A stretch of DNA of 64,000 nucleotides from Mycolicibacterium peregrinum (GTDB lineage Bacteria; Actinomycetota; Actinomycetes; Mycobacteriales; Mycobacteriaceae). Within the stretch, counting starts at the first letter, position 1. Every line of letters starts with the position of its first letter. The translations under genes were made by a program, and so were the position numbers. The notes below the pieces were generated by a model, which was given only the letters and a program-made list of their open reading frames with translations, ran no database searches and was not told the origin of the DNA. The DNA is taken from contig NZ_LQPP01000015.1 in assembly GCF_002102345.1 (NCBI RefSeq), forward strand, positions 248,001 through 312,000, read 5' to 3'. Shown here piece by piece: positions 20,574 to 33,673 of this stretch.

Positions 20574-22171
20574 CTCCGACGGGCAGTGCCCGGGGATCGA
20601 GCCGCTTCGCCTGCGGCAGTTCGACGCTGTGGCAGCAGCGCGCTGACGTTGTCGTGGTCGGCACCGGAGTCGCCGGTCTGGTGGCGGCCCTGGCGGCACA
20701 CCGCCGGGGCCGGCGAGTGGTGGTGCTGAGCAAGGCTCGCGAGACCGCGACGTTCCATGCCCAGGGCGGGATTGCCGTCGTGTTGCCGGACTCTGACGAC
20801 TCCGTCGAGGCGCACGTTGCCGATACGGTCGCCGCGGGCGGTGGCCTGTGCGATCCGGATGCGGTGCGCTCCATCGTCGCGGCCGGCTACGGCGCGGTGG
20901 CTGATCTGGTGACCGACGGAGCCCAGTTCGACGAGACGGCTCCTGGCCGCTGGGCGCTGACCCGCGAGGGTGGCCACACCCGACGCCGGATCATTCACGC
21001 CGGGGGTGACGCCACCGGAGCCGAGGTGCAGCGCGCCCTTGATTCGGCAGCGGCCGAACTCGACATCCGCCGTGACCACGTGGCGTGCGAGATCCTGCGC
21101 GACGACAGTGGCGTGACCGGAGTGCTGGTCCGCAACGAGGACGGCCTGGGTCTCATCCACGCGCCATCGGTCATCCTGGCGACCGGCGGCCTCGGCCACG
21201 TGTATGCGGCGACCACCAATCCGAGTGGTTCGACCGGTGACGGTATCGCCCTGGCGTTGTGGGCCGGAGTTGCGGTCCGCGACATCGAGTTCGTCCAGTT
21301 CCACCCGACCATGCTGTACGCGGAGAACGGCGGCGGACGACGTCCGCTCATCACCGAAGCGCTACGCGGTGAAGGCGCCGTACTCATTGACTCGCAAGGT
21401 AACTCGGTGACCGACGGGGTGCATCCGATGGGGGACCTGGCCCCGCGCGATGTGGTTGCGGCTGCCATCAACGCCCGGCTCAGTGCCTCGGGCGACCCGT
21501 GCGTCTACCTGGATGCCCGGCGTATCGCCCGGTTCACCGACCGGTTTCCCACTGTGTCGGCGGCCTGTGTGGCGGCCGGGATCGACCCCACCCGCCAACC
21601 GATTCCGGTGGTTCCCGGCGCCCACTACAGCTGCGGCGGTGTGGTGACCGACGTGCATGGACGTACCGACCTGCCCGGACTGTTCGCCGCGGGCGAGGTC
21701 GCCCGCACCGGGATGCACGGGGCCAATCGGTTGGCCTCCAACAGCTTGCTGGAAGGGCTCGTCGTCGGCGGCCGGGCCGGCCGGTTGGCCGCTGAGCACG
21801 CGAGCGCAGCCGGTTCGGTGCGCGCCCAGGCGCCGCAGGACCGGCGTCAAGACTCCGTTGACCGAGTTGTCCTGCAGCAGGCCATGTCTGAGCATGCTTC
21901 AGTGGTCCGCGACGCCGAGGGCCTGCGGCGGCTCGACGCTGTTCTGGCCGATGCGCGCTCGGTGCAGCCCGCCAATCGCCAAAGCTTCGAGGACGCGGCT
22001 CTCACCGCGACCGCACGCGCAATCGCCGTCGCGGCCCTGGCCCGCACCGAAAGCCGTGGCTGCCACCACCGCGCCGACTACCCCGATACCGACCCCGCTC
22101 AGGAGCATTCCGTGACAATTCGCGCCGCAGCCGGCCGCCCCGTCCTCGATACCGCAACGGCGGTGTGCTGA
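20570..22171 (+). CDS. nadB: L-aspartate oxidase
   Basis: FAD flavoprotein that oxidises L-aspartate to iminoaspartate for NadA. 533 aa. FAD Rossmann motif [17 protein letters not shown] near residue 26; [18 protein letters not shown]; the PRDVVAAAI region and [10 protein letters not shown] with [18 protein letters not shown], all characteristic of NadB in the fumarate reductase/succinate dehydrogenase flavoprotein family. The N-terminal 24 residues are less conserved. Stop and nadC start overlap by one base (TGATG). Confidence 0.96.
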
Positions 22172-23028
22172 TGGCACTTTCGGATACTGAGCTGGCCGAG
22201 GCCAGAGCCACGATCACGCGTGCGCTCGAAGAAGACCTGCGCTATGGCCCGGACATCACGACTCGTGCCACCGTGGCCGCCGATGCCATGACGACCGCCT
22301 CGGTGGTGAATCGGGAGCCGGGCGTGGCCGCCGGTGTCGACATCGCGCTGCTGGTGCTCGACGAGGTCCTCGGCGCCGACGGTTACCGCGTGATCGACCG
22401 CGTCGAGGACGGTGCCCGGCTGGACGCCCGTTCGGCGATCCTGACGGTCGAGGCGCCGACCCGCGGCCTGCTGACGGCCGAACGCACCATGCTGAACCTG
22501 ATGTGCCACCTGTCGGGGATCGCCACGGCGACCGCCGCCTGGGTCGATGCCGTGGCCGGCACCAACGCCAAGATCCGCGATACCCGCAAGACGCTGCCGG
22601 GCCTACGGGCACTGCAGAAGTACGCGGTGCGCGTCGGTGGTGGCGTCAACCACCGGATGGGGCTGGGCGACGCCGCACTGATCAAGGACAATCACGTCGC
22701 CGCGGCGGGGTCGGTGCTCGCCGCGCTCAAGGCAGTCCGGGCGGAGGCGCCGGACCTGCCCTGCGAGGTCGAGGTCGATTCGCTCGAGCAACTCGACGAC
22801 GTGCTCGCCGCCGATGTCGAGCTGGTGCTGCTCGACAACTTCCCGGTCTGGCAGACCCAGATCGCCGTGCAGCGCCGCGATACGCGCTCGCCCAAGACCC
22901 TGCTGGAATCCTCGGGCGGTCTGTCACTGGACAGCGCCGCCGACTACGCCGGGACCGGGGTCGACTACCTGGCGATCGGTGCCCTCACTCATTCGGTGCG
23001 GGTGCTCGATATCGGGCTGGACACTTAA
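22171..23028 (+). CDS. nadC: Nicotinate-nucleotide pyrophosphorylase (quinolinate phosphoribosyltransferase)
   Basis: Converts quinolinate and PRPP to nicotinate mononucleotide. 285 aa. Motifs: EEDLRYGPDITT, ERTMLNLMCHLSGIAT, DTRKTLPGLRALQKYAV, GGVNHRMGLGDAALIKDNH, and the late ESSGGLSLD and YLAIGALTHS. The ATG at 22171 overlaps the nadB stop by one base. Last gene of nadABC; its TAA overlaps the convergent AraC gene by 4 bases. Confidence 0.97.
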   Translation: MALSDTELAEARATITRALEEDLRYGPDITTRATVAADAMTTASVVNREPGVAAGVDIALLVLDEVLGADGYRVIDRVEDGARLDARSAILTVEAPTRGLLTAERTMLNLMCHLSGIATATAAWVDAVAGTNAKIRDTRKTLPGLRALQKYAVRVGGGVNHRMGLGDAALIKDNHVAAAGSVLAALKAVRAEAPDLPCEVEVDSLEQLDDVLAADVELVLLDNFPVWQTQIAVQRRDTRSPKTLLESSGGLSLDSAADYAGTGVDYLAIGALTHSVRVLDIGLDT

Positions 23029-23852
23029 TCCGCTGTGGCTCGGCGCAATTCGCGCCGGGCCGCCGTCGGCGTCCACCCGGTGTGTGCACGCATTGTGCGG
23101 CAGAAGTGCGCCTGGTCCGCGAAGCCCAGCGCAGCCGCGATATCGGCCACCGTGGAGTCTCTGCGGTGCAGATGGTCCAGCGCCCGGCTGATCCGGACCC
23201 GGTTGCGGTACCGCGTCACCGACACCCCCAATTCACGGCCGAACGAACGACTCAGCCGGTACGGGGAAACCCCGAGAGCGGCGGCAAGGGGGAACAGCCC
23301 CACGGCAGCGTCGTCGGCCTGCCTGATCGCCTCGCGGGCCTGTGCCACCAACCGCCGCTCCGAGAGCTGAGCCGGTGACCCGGCCGGTATCGGTCGTTGC
23401 GCCACCGAACGCAGCGCCGTGCCCACCAGCTGCACCAGACCCTCCGCGAGTTGATAGTCGGGATCGTCGGGACCGGCGGACAGAAGCCGCCGATGCGCCA
23501 GTTCGAGCCGGGCGTCCACATACACGGCGGTAGGGCCGATCCGTTTTGGTTTCCCGGCCAGTTGCCACCAGTTTTCGGCGTTGAGTTGCAACGACGTGCA
23601 GGTGTCGCCGCCGTGTGGATGGGCGAAGTGCTCGTTCTCCCCAGGCACACCGAGGTAACCGAGCGTCGCGTCGTGATCCTCCGCGCCGTCGGACCCACGA
23701 CGGTGAAAGCGCCCCGAGCGCACCAGAACCAACCGCCCGTCGACCGGGCACTCGGGCTCCGACCAGCCGGCGTGCGCGCCAGTACAGCTCCAGGTGGAGA
23801 TGCTGAAATCCGGACGGGAGGTCAGCGTCTGAGCGGTCAACACGGTCTGCAC
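23025..23852 (-). CDS. AraC-family transcriptional regulator
   Basis: About 275 aa with an AraC C-terminal double HTH: LAAALGVSPYRLSRSFGREL and VADIAAALGFADQAHFCRTM, followed by GWTPTAARR. The N-terminal half looks like a cupin-type sensor (SGRFHRRGSD, HFAHPHGGDTC). The start is uncertain: GTG at 23852 is preferred; a TTG at 23909 would add 19 poorly conserved residues. Divergent from the SRPBCC gene, which is a candidate target. Ligand unknown. Confidence 0.8.
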   Translation of the reverse strand: MQTVLTAQTLTSRPDFSISTWSCTGAHAGWSEPECPVDGRLVLVRSGRFHRRGSDGAEDHDATLGYLGVPGENEHFAHPHGGDTCTSLQLNAENWWQLAGKPKRIGPTAVYVDARLELAHRRLLSAGPDDPDYQLAEGLVQLVGTALRSVAQRPIPAGSPAQLSERRLVAQAREAIRQADDAAVGLFPLAAALGVSPYRLSRSFGRELGVSVTRYRNRVRISRALDHLHRRDSTVADIAAALGFADQAHFCRTMRAHTGWTPTAARRELRRATAD

Positions 23853-23942
23853 GTTAACGATCGGGACCGACAATCCGGGCCGGCGCCGAGCGGTCGCAAA
23901 AATGTTCAAGACACCAGGTCAGCGTCCCCTCAGACTGGTGAC

Positions 23943-24353
23943 ATGGCCTTCATCCAGATCGAGTTCGAAGTTGACGCCGGCGGTGCCCACGTGTGGCAGG
24001 TGATAGGCGACTGGGCCGATGGTCCGGTGCGGATGGCCCCCGGCTTCGTCACTTCTTCCGAGGCCGACGGCGACGTTCGCATCGTGACGTTCGCTGATGG
24101 TTTCGTCGCCCGCGAACGCCTGGTCAGCCGCGACGACGGCGCGCACCGAATCGCCTACTCGCTAATCGGAGACGGGGTGCGGCCTGAGCACGACAATGCC
24201 GTGATGCAGGTGGTGGCCGACGGGCCGAACCATTGCCGCTTCGTCTGGTCTCGCGATGTGCTGCCATCCGAAGCCGCCAGTCAGCTGCGGACTGCGATGG
24301 AAACGGCAGCACCGATCATCAAGGAGGCGCTGGAGGCTACGACGGGTGGCTAG
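23943..24353 (+). CDS. SRPBCC / polyketide-cyclase-like protein
   Basis: 136-aa START-like protein: MAFIQIEFEVDAGGAHVWQVIGDW is the usual SRPBCC opening (ligand or lipid-binding helix-grip fold), with GFVARERLVSRDD and RFVWSRDVLPS in the core and a long C-terminal helix. Substrate unknown. The ATG at 23943 is the first credible start; the frame is open far upstream only because it runs antisense to the AraC gene. Its stop overlaps the convergent LysE-type gene by 4 bases. Confidence 0.78.
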   Translation: MAFIQIEFEVDAGGAHVWQVIGDWADGPVRMAPGFVTSSEADGDVRIVTFADGFVARERLVSRDDGAHRIAYSLIGDGVRPEHDNAVMQVVADGPNHCRFVWSRDVLPSEAASQLRTAMETAAPIIKEALEATTGG

Positions 24354-24985
24354 GCGGTTGCGCCGCGGCGGACCAACGACAACACGACCGCAGCGGTGGC
24401 GAACAGCCCGGAGAACACCCGGCCGAGCATCGTCTGCTGACGCGGTGTCTGCAGCCAATTGAGCAACCGCGCCGCCAGGCCGGTGTAGAGACTCATCACG
24501 ACCACGTCGACGACCACCATGGTCGCTCCGATCGCCAGGTACTGCGGCAGCAACGGCGCCGTCGGCACCACGAACTGCGGCAGGACCGCGACCAGGAACA
24601 CCAAGCCCTTCGGGTTGGTCGTGTTCACCAGGAATCCGCGCATCACCAGGGACGGTCGGCCGCGTTCACCTGTGCCGCCCATTCGGTCGCGCAGATCCTG
24701 CGAGGCGCTGCGCCACTGCTGGATGGCCAGGTAGATCAGGTACGCCACACCGATCCACTTGACGATGTGGAAGGCCAGCATCGACTTGGCGACGACGGCT
24801 CCCAGGCCGACGGCGACCAGCACCAGTTGTGCGAGTAGCCCGATCTGGAGCCCGAGCACGCTCCATGACCCACGGCGTACGCCATGGGTCAGGCCGGTCG
24901 CCATCGACTGAATCGCCCCGGCGCCGGGGGACAGACTGATGATGACCGACGCGCCGAGAAACGCGAGCCAGATCTGCCAGGTCAT
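24350..24985 (-). CDS. LysE/RhtB-family amino-acid exporter
   Basis: 211-aa integral membrane exporter with the family opening LAFLGASVIISLSPGAGAI, hydrophobic segments through WSVLGLQIGLLAQLVLVAVGL and VKWIGVAYLIYLAIQQW, and the mid motif GFLVNTTNPKGLVFLVAVLPQF. Family members export amino acids or homoserine lactones; the actual substrate is not readable. ATG at 24985. Confidence 0.88.
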   Translation of the reverse strand: MTWQIWLAFLGASVIISLSPGAGAIQSMATGLTHGVRRGSWSVLGLQIGLLAQLVLVAVGLGAVVAKSMLAFHIVKWIGVAYLIYLAIQQWRSASQDLRDRMGGTGERGRPSLVMRGFLVNTTNPKGLVFLVAVLPQFVVPTAPLLPQYLAIGATMVVVDVVVMSLYTGLAARLLNWLQTPRQQTMLGRVFSGLFATAAVVLSLVRRGATA

Positions 24986-25006
24986 ACGGGCAGTCTGGCG
25001 ACAGTG

Positions 25007-25417
25007 TCAAACGATATCTGCGACGAAGACGCCCATCCGGCGGGCTGCGTTGCGGGGGATCCGGGGGAGGGTCGGATCGTCGGTGCCCGCCGGCAGGACG
25101 CGCGGGTTGGTGATCTTGATGTCGCCGCGGAACAGGTGCACGTCAGCACCGCCGGCGGCGATCACGTTCTTGACCCAGTTGGTCTTGCCGTGCAGGAGCG
25201 TCACAGCGAAAACGTTGCCCTTGCGGTAGCTGGTCACGATCGTCTCGTACGGCTTACCGGAGGTACGGCCCCGATGCTTGATCACGGTGAAGCCCGGCAA
25301 GCGCTTGGAAAACGGTTTCACCAGCGGGTTGATGTATTTGATCTGGAAGCGCTCGAGTGCGGGCGGCACAAGCATCGGTACGCCCGGGGCGTTGTTCGGG
25401 TGGTCTTTCGCGGACAT
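25007..25417 (-). CDS. Deazaflavin (F420)-dependent nitroreductase family protein
   Basis: 136-aa split-barrel protein of the FDOR/Ddn group: PLVKPFSKRLPGFTVIKHRGRTSGKPYET is the typical N-terminal core, then NVFAVTLLHGKTNWVKNVIAAGGADV, the cofactor-binding segment. Mycobacterial members use F420H2 to reduce nitro compounds, quinones or other lipophilic acceptors. Native substrate unknown. Divergent from hisD, with 104 bases between the starts. Confidence 0.85.
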   Translation of the reverse strand: MSAKDHPNNAPGVPMLVPPALERFQIKYINPLVKPFSKRLPGFTVIKHRGRTSGKPYETIVTSYRKGNVFAVTLLHGKTNWVKNVIAAGGADVHLFRGDIKITNPRVLPAGTDDPTLPRIPRNAARRMGVFVADIV

Positions 25418-25521
25418 CTACGGCTCCATTCGGCAGTCTGGGAACACCCTACGGCGGGTTGTGCCGGCGGCAACCGACGACGGATTTTTATCAACTGGAC
25501 TGATCAGGGACAATTGAACTG

Positions 25522-28590
<3,069 letters not shown>

Positions 28591-28594
<4 letters not shown>

Positions 28595-29208
28595 CCAAGA
28601 AACTCGTCGTTCTCGATTACGGATCGGGCAACCTGCGCTCGGCCCAGCGGGCGCTGGAGCGCGTCGGTGCCGACGTCGAGGTCACGGCCGATCCCGGAGC
28701 TGCCGCAGCAGCCGATGGCCTCGTGGTTCCCGGTGTCGGTGCGTTCGAGGCCTGCATGACCGGACTCCGGGCGATCGGCGGAGAGAAGATCATTGCCGAC
28801 CGTCTGCAGCGTGGTCGTCCGGTGCTGGGCGTCTGTGTCGGTATGCAGATCCTGTTCGCCCGTGGCGTCGAGTTCGGCGTGGAGTCCACCGGGTGCGGGC
28901 AGTGGCCAGGCTCGGTGACCCGACTGGACGCGCCGGTGATTCCGCACATGGGCTGGAATGTCGTCGAAGCCGCGACCGGCAGCACACTGTTCAAGGGCCT
29001 CGACGCCGCCACGCGTTTCTATTTCGTGCATTCGTACGCCGCCCAGGAATGGTCCGGTAATCCGGACGCACGTGTCACCTGGGCGACGCACCACGTGCCG
29101 TTCATCGCCGCCGTCGAAGACGGCGCGTTGTCGGCTACGCAATTTCATCCGGAGAAGAGCGGCGACGCCGGTGCGACGCTTCTCGCGAATTGGGTTGAGG
29201 GACTGTGA
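28591..29208 (+). CDS. hisH: Imidazole glycerol phosphate synthase, glutamine amidotransferase subunit
   Basis: Class I glutaminase partner of HisF supplying ammonia to make IGP and AICAR. 205 aa. Motifs: [21 protein letters not shown], the nucleophile cysteine in [25 protein letters not shown] and the His/Glu pair in [16 protein letters not shown] overlaps join it to hisB and to hisA/priA. Confidence 0.97.
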
Positions 29209-29939
29209 GTTTGATTCTATTGCCGGCTGTCGATGTGGTGGACGGCAAGGCGGTGCGCCTGGTGCAGGGCAAGGCAGGCAGTGAGACCGACTACGGCTCG
29301 GCACTGGAAGCTGCGGAGGCTTGGCAGCGCGACGGCGCCGAGTGGATCCACCTGGTGGACCTGGACGCCGCCTTCGGGCGCGGCAGCAACCGCGAACTGC
29401 TCGCCGATCTGGTCGGCAAGCTCGACGTGAAGGTCGAACTGTCCGGCGGGATCCGCGACGACGACTCGCTCAAGGCAGCCATGGACACCGGCTGCGCGCG
29501 GGTGAACATCGGGACCGCGGCACTGGAAAGCCCCGAATGGTGCCGCCGGGCCATCGCCGAGTACGGCGACCGGGTCGCAGTCGGGCTGGACGTTCAGTTC
29601 GAGAACGACAGCTGGCGGCTGCGTGGCCGCGGTTGGGAAACCGACGGCGGAGACCTCTGGGAGGTCCTGGATCGTCTTGACCGCGAAGGGTGTTCGCGCT
29701 ACGTCGTCACCGACGTCACCAAGGACGGCACCCTGACCGGGCCCAACCTGGAACTGTTGGCCGCGGTGGCCGACCGCACCGACGCGCCGGTGATCGCCTC
29801 GGGCGGGGTGTCCAGCCTGGGCGACCTCCGGGCGATCGCCACCCTGACCGGCCATGGTGTCGAGGGTGCGATCGTCGGGAAGGCGCTCTACGCCGAACGA
29901 TTCACTCTGCCGCAGGCACTGGCCGCGGTCAGCGGATAA
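29205..29939 (+). CDS. priA: Bifunctional HisA/TrpF isomerase (PriA)
   Basis: (beta/alpha)8 isomerase. In actinobacteria this one enzyme isomerises both ProFAR (histidine) and phosphoribosyl anthranilate (tryptophan). 244 aa. Motifs: [56 protein letters not shown] and [11 protein letters not shown]. No trpF occurs in the trp cluster at 38.5-43.7 kb, which supports the dual role. GTG coupled to hisH. Confidence 0.94.
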   Translation: MSLILLPAVDVVDGKAVRLVQGKAGSETDYGSALEAAEAWQRDGAEWIHLVDLDAAFGRGSNRELLADLVGKLDVKVELSGGIRDDDSLKAAMDTGCARVNIGTAALESPEWCRRAIAEYGDRVAVGLDVQFENDSWRLRGRGWETDGGDLWEVLDRLDREGCSRYVVTDVTKDGTLTGPNLELLAAVADRTDAPVIASGGVSSLGDLRAIATLTGHGVEGAIVGKALYAERFTLPQALAAVSG

Positions 29940-29944
29940 GCGAG

Positions 29945-30766
29945 GTGGGTGACCTGGATTCGTCGAAGCTGGCCGCACTAGTTGCTGCAGCCACCGAGAT
30001 TCTCGATGCGGCGTCCGTGCCGTTCATCGCAGGGCACCGCGCGGATTCGGCTGTCGCCAAGCAGGGCAACGACTTTGCCACCGAGGTCGATCTGGCGATC
30101 GAGCGGCAGGTGGTGCGCGCACTGACCGAGGCCACCGGAATCGGGGTCCACGGCGAGGAATTCGGTGGCGAGCCCATCGATTCACCGTTGGTGTGGGTGC
30201 TCGACCCGATCGACGGCACGTTCAACTACGCGGCAGGGTCGCCGATGGCGGCCATCCTGCTCGGACTGTTGGCCGATGGCGAGCCGGTGGCCGGCCTGAC
30301 CTGGCTGCCGTTCACCGGACAGCGGTATTCGGCGTTGGCCGGGGGACCGGTGCGGGACAACGGAACCGCGCTGCCGCCGCTGGGGTCGCCGACGTTGACC
30401 GACTCGATCGTCGGGATCCAGACCTTCAACATCGACTCCCGCGGCCGGTTCCCCGGCCGCTACCGGGTCGAGGTGCTGTCCAATCTGAGCCGGGTGTGCT
30501 CGCGGGTGCGAATGCACGGCGCCACCGGGGTGGACCTGGCCTACGTCGCGGCCGGAATCCTGGGCGGAGCCATCAGTTTCGGGCACCACATCTGGGACCA
30601 TGCGGCCGGTGTGGCGCTGGTCCGGGCCGCCGGCGGCATCGTGACCGACCTGGCCGGCGATCCGTGGACCGCCGAGTCGAAGTCGGCGCTGGCCGCCGCA
30701 CCCGGCGTGCACGAACGCATGCTGGAACTCGTGAGATCCGCTGGCAATCCGGAGGACTATCTGTGA
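29945..30766 (+). CDS. impA: Inositol monophosphatase family protein
   Basis: 273-aa Mg-dependent phosphatase with the family motifs [20 protein letters not shown] (metal Glu), [15 protein letters not shown] (metal Asp pair) and [17 protein letters not shown]. It lies between hisA and hisF as in M. tuberculosis (Rv1604). Possible roles are inositol-phosphate dephosphorylation or, by context, histidinol-phosphate phosphatase, a missing step in many actinobacterial his operons. Start GTG at 29945, 5 bases after the hisA stop; stop overlaps hisF (GTGA). Confidence 0.9.
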   Translation: MGDLDSSKLAALVAAATEILDAASVPFIAGHRADSAVAKQGNDFATEVDLAIERQVVRALTEATGIGVHGEEFGGEPIDSPLVWVLDPIDGTFNYAAGSPMAAILLGLLADGEPVAGLTWLPFTGQRYSALAGGPVRDNGTALPPLGSPTLTDSIVGIQTFNIDSRGRFPGRYRVEVLSNLSRVCSRVRMHGATGVDLAYVAAGILGGAISFGHHIWDHAAGVALVRAAGGIVTDLAGDPWTAESKSALAAAPGVHERMLELVRSAGNPEDYL

Positions 30767-31548
30767 GCACCATCAGTGACGTCGCGACGAGGGTGATCCC
30801 GTGCCTCGACGTCGACGCCGGCCGGGTGGTCAAGGGTGTCAACTTCGAAAACCTGCGCGATGCCGGCGATCCCGTCGAACTCGCGGCTGTTTACGACGCC
30901 GAGGGCGCCGATGAACTGACCTTCCTCGATGTGACCGCGTCCTCGTCGGGCCGGTCCACCATGCTCGAGGTGGTCAAGCGCACCGCCGAGCAGGTGTTCA
31001 TCCCATTGACAGTCGGTGGCGGCGTGCGCGCGGTCGAGGACGTCGACGTGCTGCTGCGCGCCGGCGCCGACAAAGTGTCGGTCAACACCGCCGCGATCGC
31101 CCGGCCTGAACTGCTGGCCGAGATGGCGCGCCAGTTCGGTTCGCAGTGCATCGTGCTCAGCGTCGACGCCCGCACCGTGCCCGCCGGTGATCAGCCCACC
31201 CCCTCGGGGTGGGAGGTGACCACTCACGGCGGGCGCCGCGGCACCGGCATCGATGCCATCGAATGGGCCGCCCGCGGCGCCGAACTCGGCGTCGGCGAGA
31301 TCTTGCTCAACTCGATGGACCGCGACGGCACCAAGGCCGGGTTCGACCTGCCGATGCTGCGCGCAGTGCGCGCCGCAGTGGGCGTTCCGGTGATCGCCAG
31401 CGGCGGCGCCGGAGCGGTGGACGATTTCGCACCCGCTGTGCAGGCGGGCGCGGACGCAGTGCTGGCCGCCAGTGTCTTCCACTTCGGGGAGATGACCATC
31501 GGCCAGGTGAAGGCCGCGATGGCTGCCGAAGGGATCGTGGTGCGGTGA
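30763..31548 (+). CDS. hisF: Imidazole glycerol phosphate synthase, cyclase subunit
   Basis: Cyclase partner of HisH. 261 aa. Motifs: [19 protein letters not shown] (catalytic Asp), [51 protein letters not shown] (second catalytic Asp) and [16 protein letters not shown] coupled to impA; stop overlaps hisI by one base. Confidence 0.97.
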   Translation: MSTISDVATRVIPCLDVDAGRVVKGVNFENLRDAGDPVELAAVYDAEGADELTFLDVTASSSGRSTMLEVVKRTAEQVFIPLTVGGGVRAVEDVDVLLRAGADKVSVNTAAIARPELLAEMARQFGSQCIVLSVDARTVPAGDQPTPSGWEVTTHGGRRGTGIDAIEWAARGAELGVGEILLNSMDRDGTKAGFDLPMLRAVRAAVGVPVIASGGAGAVDDFAPAVQAGADAVLAASVFHFGEMTIGQVKAAMAAEGIVVR

Positions 31549-31895
31549 TGGCTCTCGATCCCAACATCGCCAAGCGCCTGAAGCGCAACGCCGACGGGTT
31601 GTTCAGCGCCGTGGCGCAGGAGCGTTCCACCGGTCAGGTGCTGATGGTCGCCTGGATGGACGACGACGCGCTGGCCCGCACCCTGGAAACCCGTGAGGCC
31701 ACGTATTTTTCACGTTCTCGTGGTGAGCAGTGGGTCAAAGGCCTGACCTCGGGGCACACGCAGTATGTGCACTCGGTCCGCCTGGACTGCGATGGCGACA
31801 CGGTGTTGCTGGAGGTCGACCAGATCGGCGCCGCCTGCCACACCGGGGCGCACACGTGCTTTGATGCGGATCAGTTGCTCGCGCCTGAGGCGTAA
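31548..31895 (+). CDS. hisI: Phosphoribosyl-AMP cyclohydrolase
   Basis: Zn enzyme opening the adenine ring of PR-AMP, third step of histidine synthesis. 115 aa, monofunctional (no HisE domain). Motifs: [57 protein letters not shown] with the zinc cysteines. Last gene of the operon; a large hairpin follows 7 bases after the stop. Confidence 0.97.
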   Translation: MALDPNIAKRLKRNADGLFSAVAQERSTGQVLMVAWMDDDALARTLETREATYFSRSRGEQWVKGLTSGHTQYVHSVRLDCDGDTVLLEVDQIGAACHTGAHTCFDADQLLAPEA

Positions 31896-31901
31896 GTTCA
31901 T

Positions 31902-31957
31902 CGAGACTGTACTCAGGGACAGGATCAGACGGATTCTTGTCCCTGACTTCAGTCTCG
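31902..31957 (+). terminator. Long two-part hairpin after hisI
   Basis: Arms CGAGACTG / CAGTCTCG (31902-31909 and 31950-31957) enclose a 3-base internal loop on each side and a second stem TCAGGGACA / TGTCCCTGA (31913-31921 and 31938-31946) around a 16-base loop. All 17 pairs are perfect. No T-run follows. Best read as the end of the his transcript, of the stem-only type common in mycobacteria; a structured RNA element is the alternative. Confidence 0.65.
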
Positions 31958-32026
31958 GTGATGGTTGGTGGGGTTGAAGGGCGTTGCGCTCATCGGCTTG
32001 TCGGTGCGGTATCGCACAATAACGGG

Positions 32027-33673
32027 GTGACTGACAGCGCTGGGCCGGCCCACGGCGATTCTGCCGAAGCCCGCAAAGCGCGCGGTGCGTTCTTCACCCC
32101 GGCCCAGATCACCGACTATCTCGCACAATGGGCCGTGCGGTCCGCCGATGAGCGCGTCCTGGAGCCCTCGGCCGGGGACGCGGCCTTTCTGGTGGCCGCC
32201 ACCCGTCGGCTCCAGCAGCTCGGTGTCGAGCATCCCGAGCTCGACGGCATCGAGATTCACCGCAGCAGCGCCACCACCGCCCGCCGCCGGGTCATCGAGG
32301 CCGGGGGACGGGCCCGCATCAGGACATCCGACTTCTTCGCCGTCGAACCGCGGGCTGAGTACACGGCAGTGATCGGCAACCCGCCCTACATCCGATATCA
32401 GGACTTCCGCGGTGCCACCCGGGCACAGTCGCGCCGGGCCGCACTCAAGGCCGGGGTCACGCTGTCCGGGCTGGCCTCGAGCTGGGCGGCGTTCACGGTG
32501 CACGCCGCGCTGTTTCTCAAGCCGGGCGGCCGCCTGGCCCTCGTCTTGCCTGCTGAGCTGCTCAGCGTCAACTACGCGGCGGCGGTGCGGAAGTTCCTCT
32601 TCGACCGGTTCGCGAGCGTCGAGTTGGTGATGTTCGACGAGCAGGTGTTTCCCGAGGCCGAAGCCGATGTGGTGCTGCTGCTGGCCGATGGATATGGGGG
32701 CGGGCCGACCAGCCACGCCGTCATCCACCGGGCCCGCAACGCCAGTTCCTTGACATCCGAACTCGCACAACGCCGTTGGTCACCGCGGGATCCCGCCGAC
32801 AAATGGGTCAGTGGACTGATCGGTAACGCACCGGTCGACGCGCTCCACGGTCTGCACGACGCGGGTCACTTCTCCATGCTGGAAACCTGGGGTGACACGA
32901 CGCTGGGCATGGTGACCGGCAACAACGGCTTCTTCGCGCTGTCCCCGGAGCGCGTACGTGAACTGGGTCTGCGCCGTACTGACCTGTTGCCATTGTCCCC
33001 GCCGGGCAGCGCCCATCTGCGCGGCCTGACGTTGACCGCCGAGCAGCTGGCCAGGCTGGGGGAGGACGGCCGGTCCACCCACCTGTTCAGGCCGGCCGGG
33101 CCGCCATCGGCCACCGCGCAGCGCTACATCGACGCCGGTCACGCGGCCGGGGTGCATCTGGCCTACAAGTGCCGGGTGCGCCGGCCCTGGTATCTCGTGC
33201 CGCTCGTGCACCCGGCGGACCTGCTGTTGACCTGTATGAACGCCGACACCCCGCGGCTGGTCAGCAACCGGGCCAAGGCACATCACCTCAACTCGGTGCA
33301 CGGCGTGTATCTGCGCGACGGGGTGCGCACGCTGGGGCGCGACCTGCTCGGGCTGGCCGCGCTGAACTCGGTGACGGTGCTGCATGCCGAGATCGTCGGC
33401 CGCTCCTACGGCGGCGGGATCCTCAAGATCGAACCGCGCGAGGCCGATCGTTGGCTCGTTCCCTCGCCCGATCTGGTGGCCGCACGCGCCGACGAGTTGC
33501 GGGCCGTCAGACGGCGCGTCGTGGTGCTGCTGGATCGCGGCAATTTGCTCGATGCAACGCGCATCGTCGATGACGCCTTGGGGTTACCTGCCCGGATCAT
33601 CTTGGAACCTGTTCGGACGGCGCGCGATTCATTGGCGACGCGCCGGACGGTAAGGTCTCGGCGTGCCCGCTGA
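32027..33673 (+). CDS. Adenine-specific DNA methyltransferase (Eco57I/TaqI type)
   Basis: 548-aa gamma-class-like N6-adenine methyltransferase. Motif X region GAFFTPAQITDYLAQW, SAM motif I VLEPSAGDAAFLVAA, catalytic motif IV GNPPYIRYQDF, and a large C-terminal half that would hold the target-recognition domain. The GTG at 32027 (VTDSAGPAHG) is preferred; the frame is open to 31937 but that stretch is not protein-like and follows the his hairpin. The last 11 bases overlap the next gene, a putative restriction endonuclease. The pair is best read as a Type II restriction-modification system of unknown specificity. Confidence 0.85.
   Translation: MTDSAGPAHGDSAEARKARGAFFTPAQITDYLAQWAVRSADERVLEPSAGDAAFLVAATRRLQQLGVEHPELDGIEIHRSSATTARRRVIEAGGRARIRTSDFFAVEPRAEYTAVIGNPPYIRYQDFRGATRAQSRRAALKAGVTLSGLASSWAAFTVHAALFLKPGGRLALVLPAELLSVNYAAAVRKFLFDRFASVELVMFDEQVFPEAEADVVLLLADGYGGGPTSHAVIHRARNASSLTSELAQRRWSPRDPADKWVSGLIGNAPVDALHGLHDAGHFSMLETWGDTTLGMVTGNNGFFALSPERVRELGLRRTDLLPLSPPGSAHLRGLTLTAEQLARLGEDGRSTHLFRPAGPPSATAQRYIDAGHAAGVHLAYKCRVRRPWYLVPLVHPADLLLTCMNADTPRLVSNRAKAHHLNSVHGVYLRDGVRTLGRDLLGLAALNSVTVLHAEIVGRSYGGGILKIEPREADRWLVPSPDLVAARADELRAVRRRVVVLLDRGNLLDATRIVDDALGLPARIILEPVRTARDSLATRRTVRSRRAR

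Noticed and set aside
23853..23909. TTG start for the AraC-family gene at 23909
   Set aside because: The extra 19 residues are not AraC-like and crowd the divergent SRPBCC promoter; GTG at 23852 is preferred, though not proven.
25418..25521. Histidine leader peptide before hisD
   Set aside because: No short ORF with a run of His codons is present in the gap.
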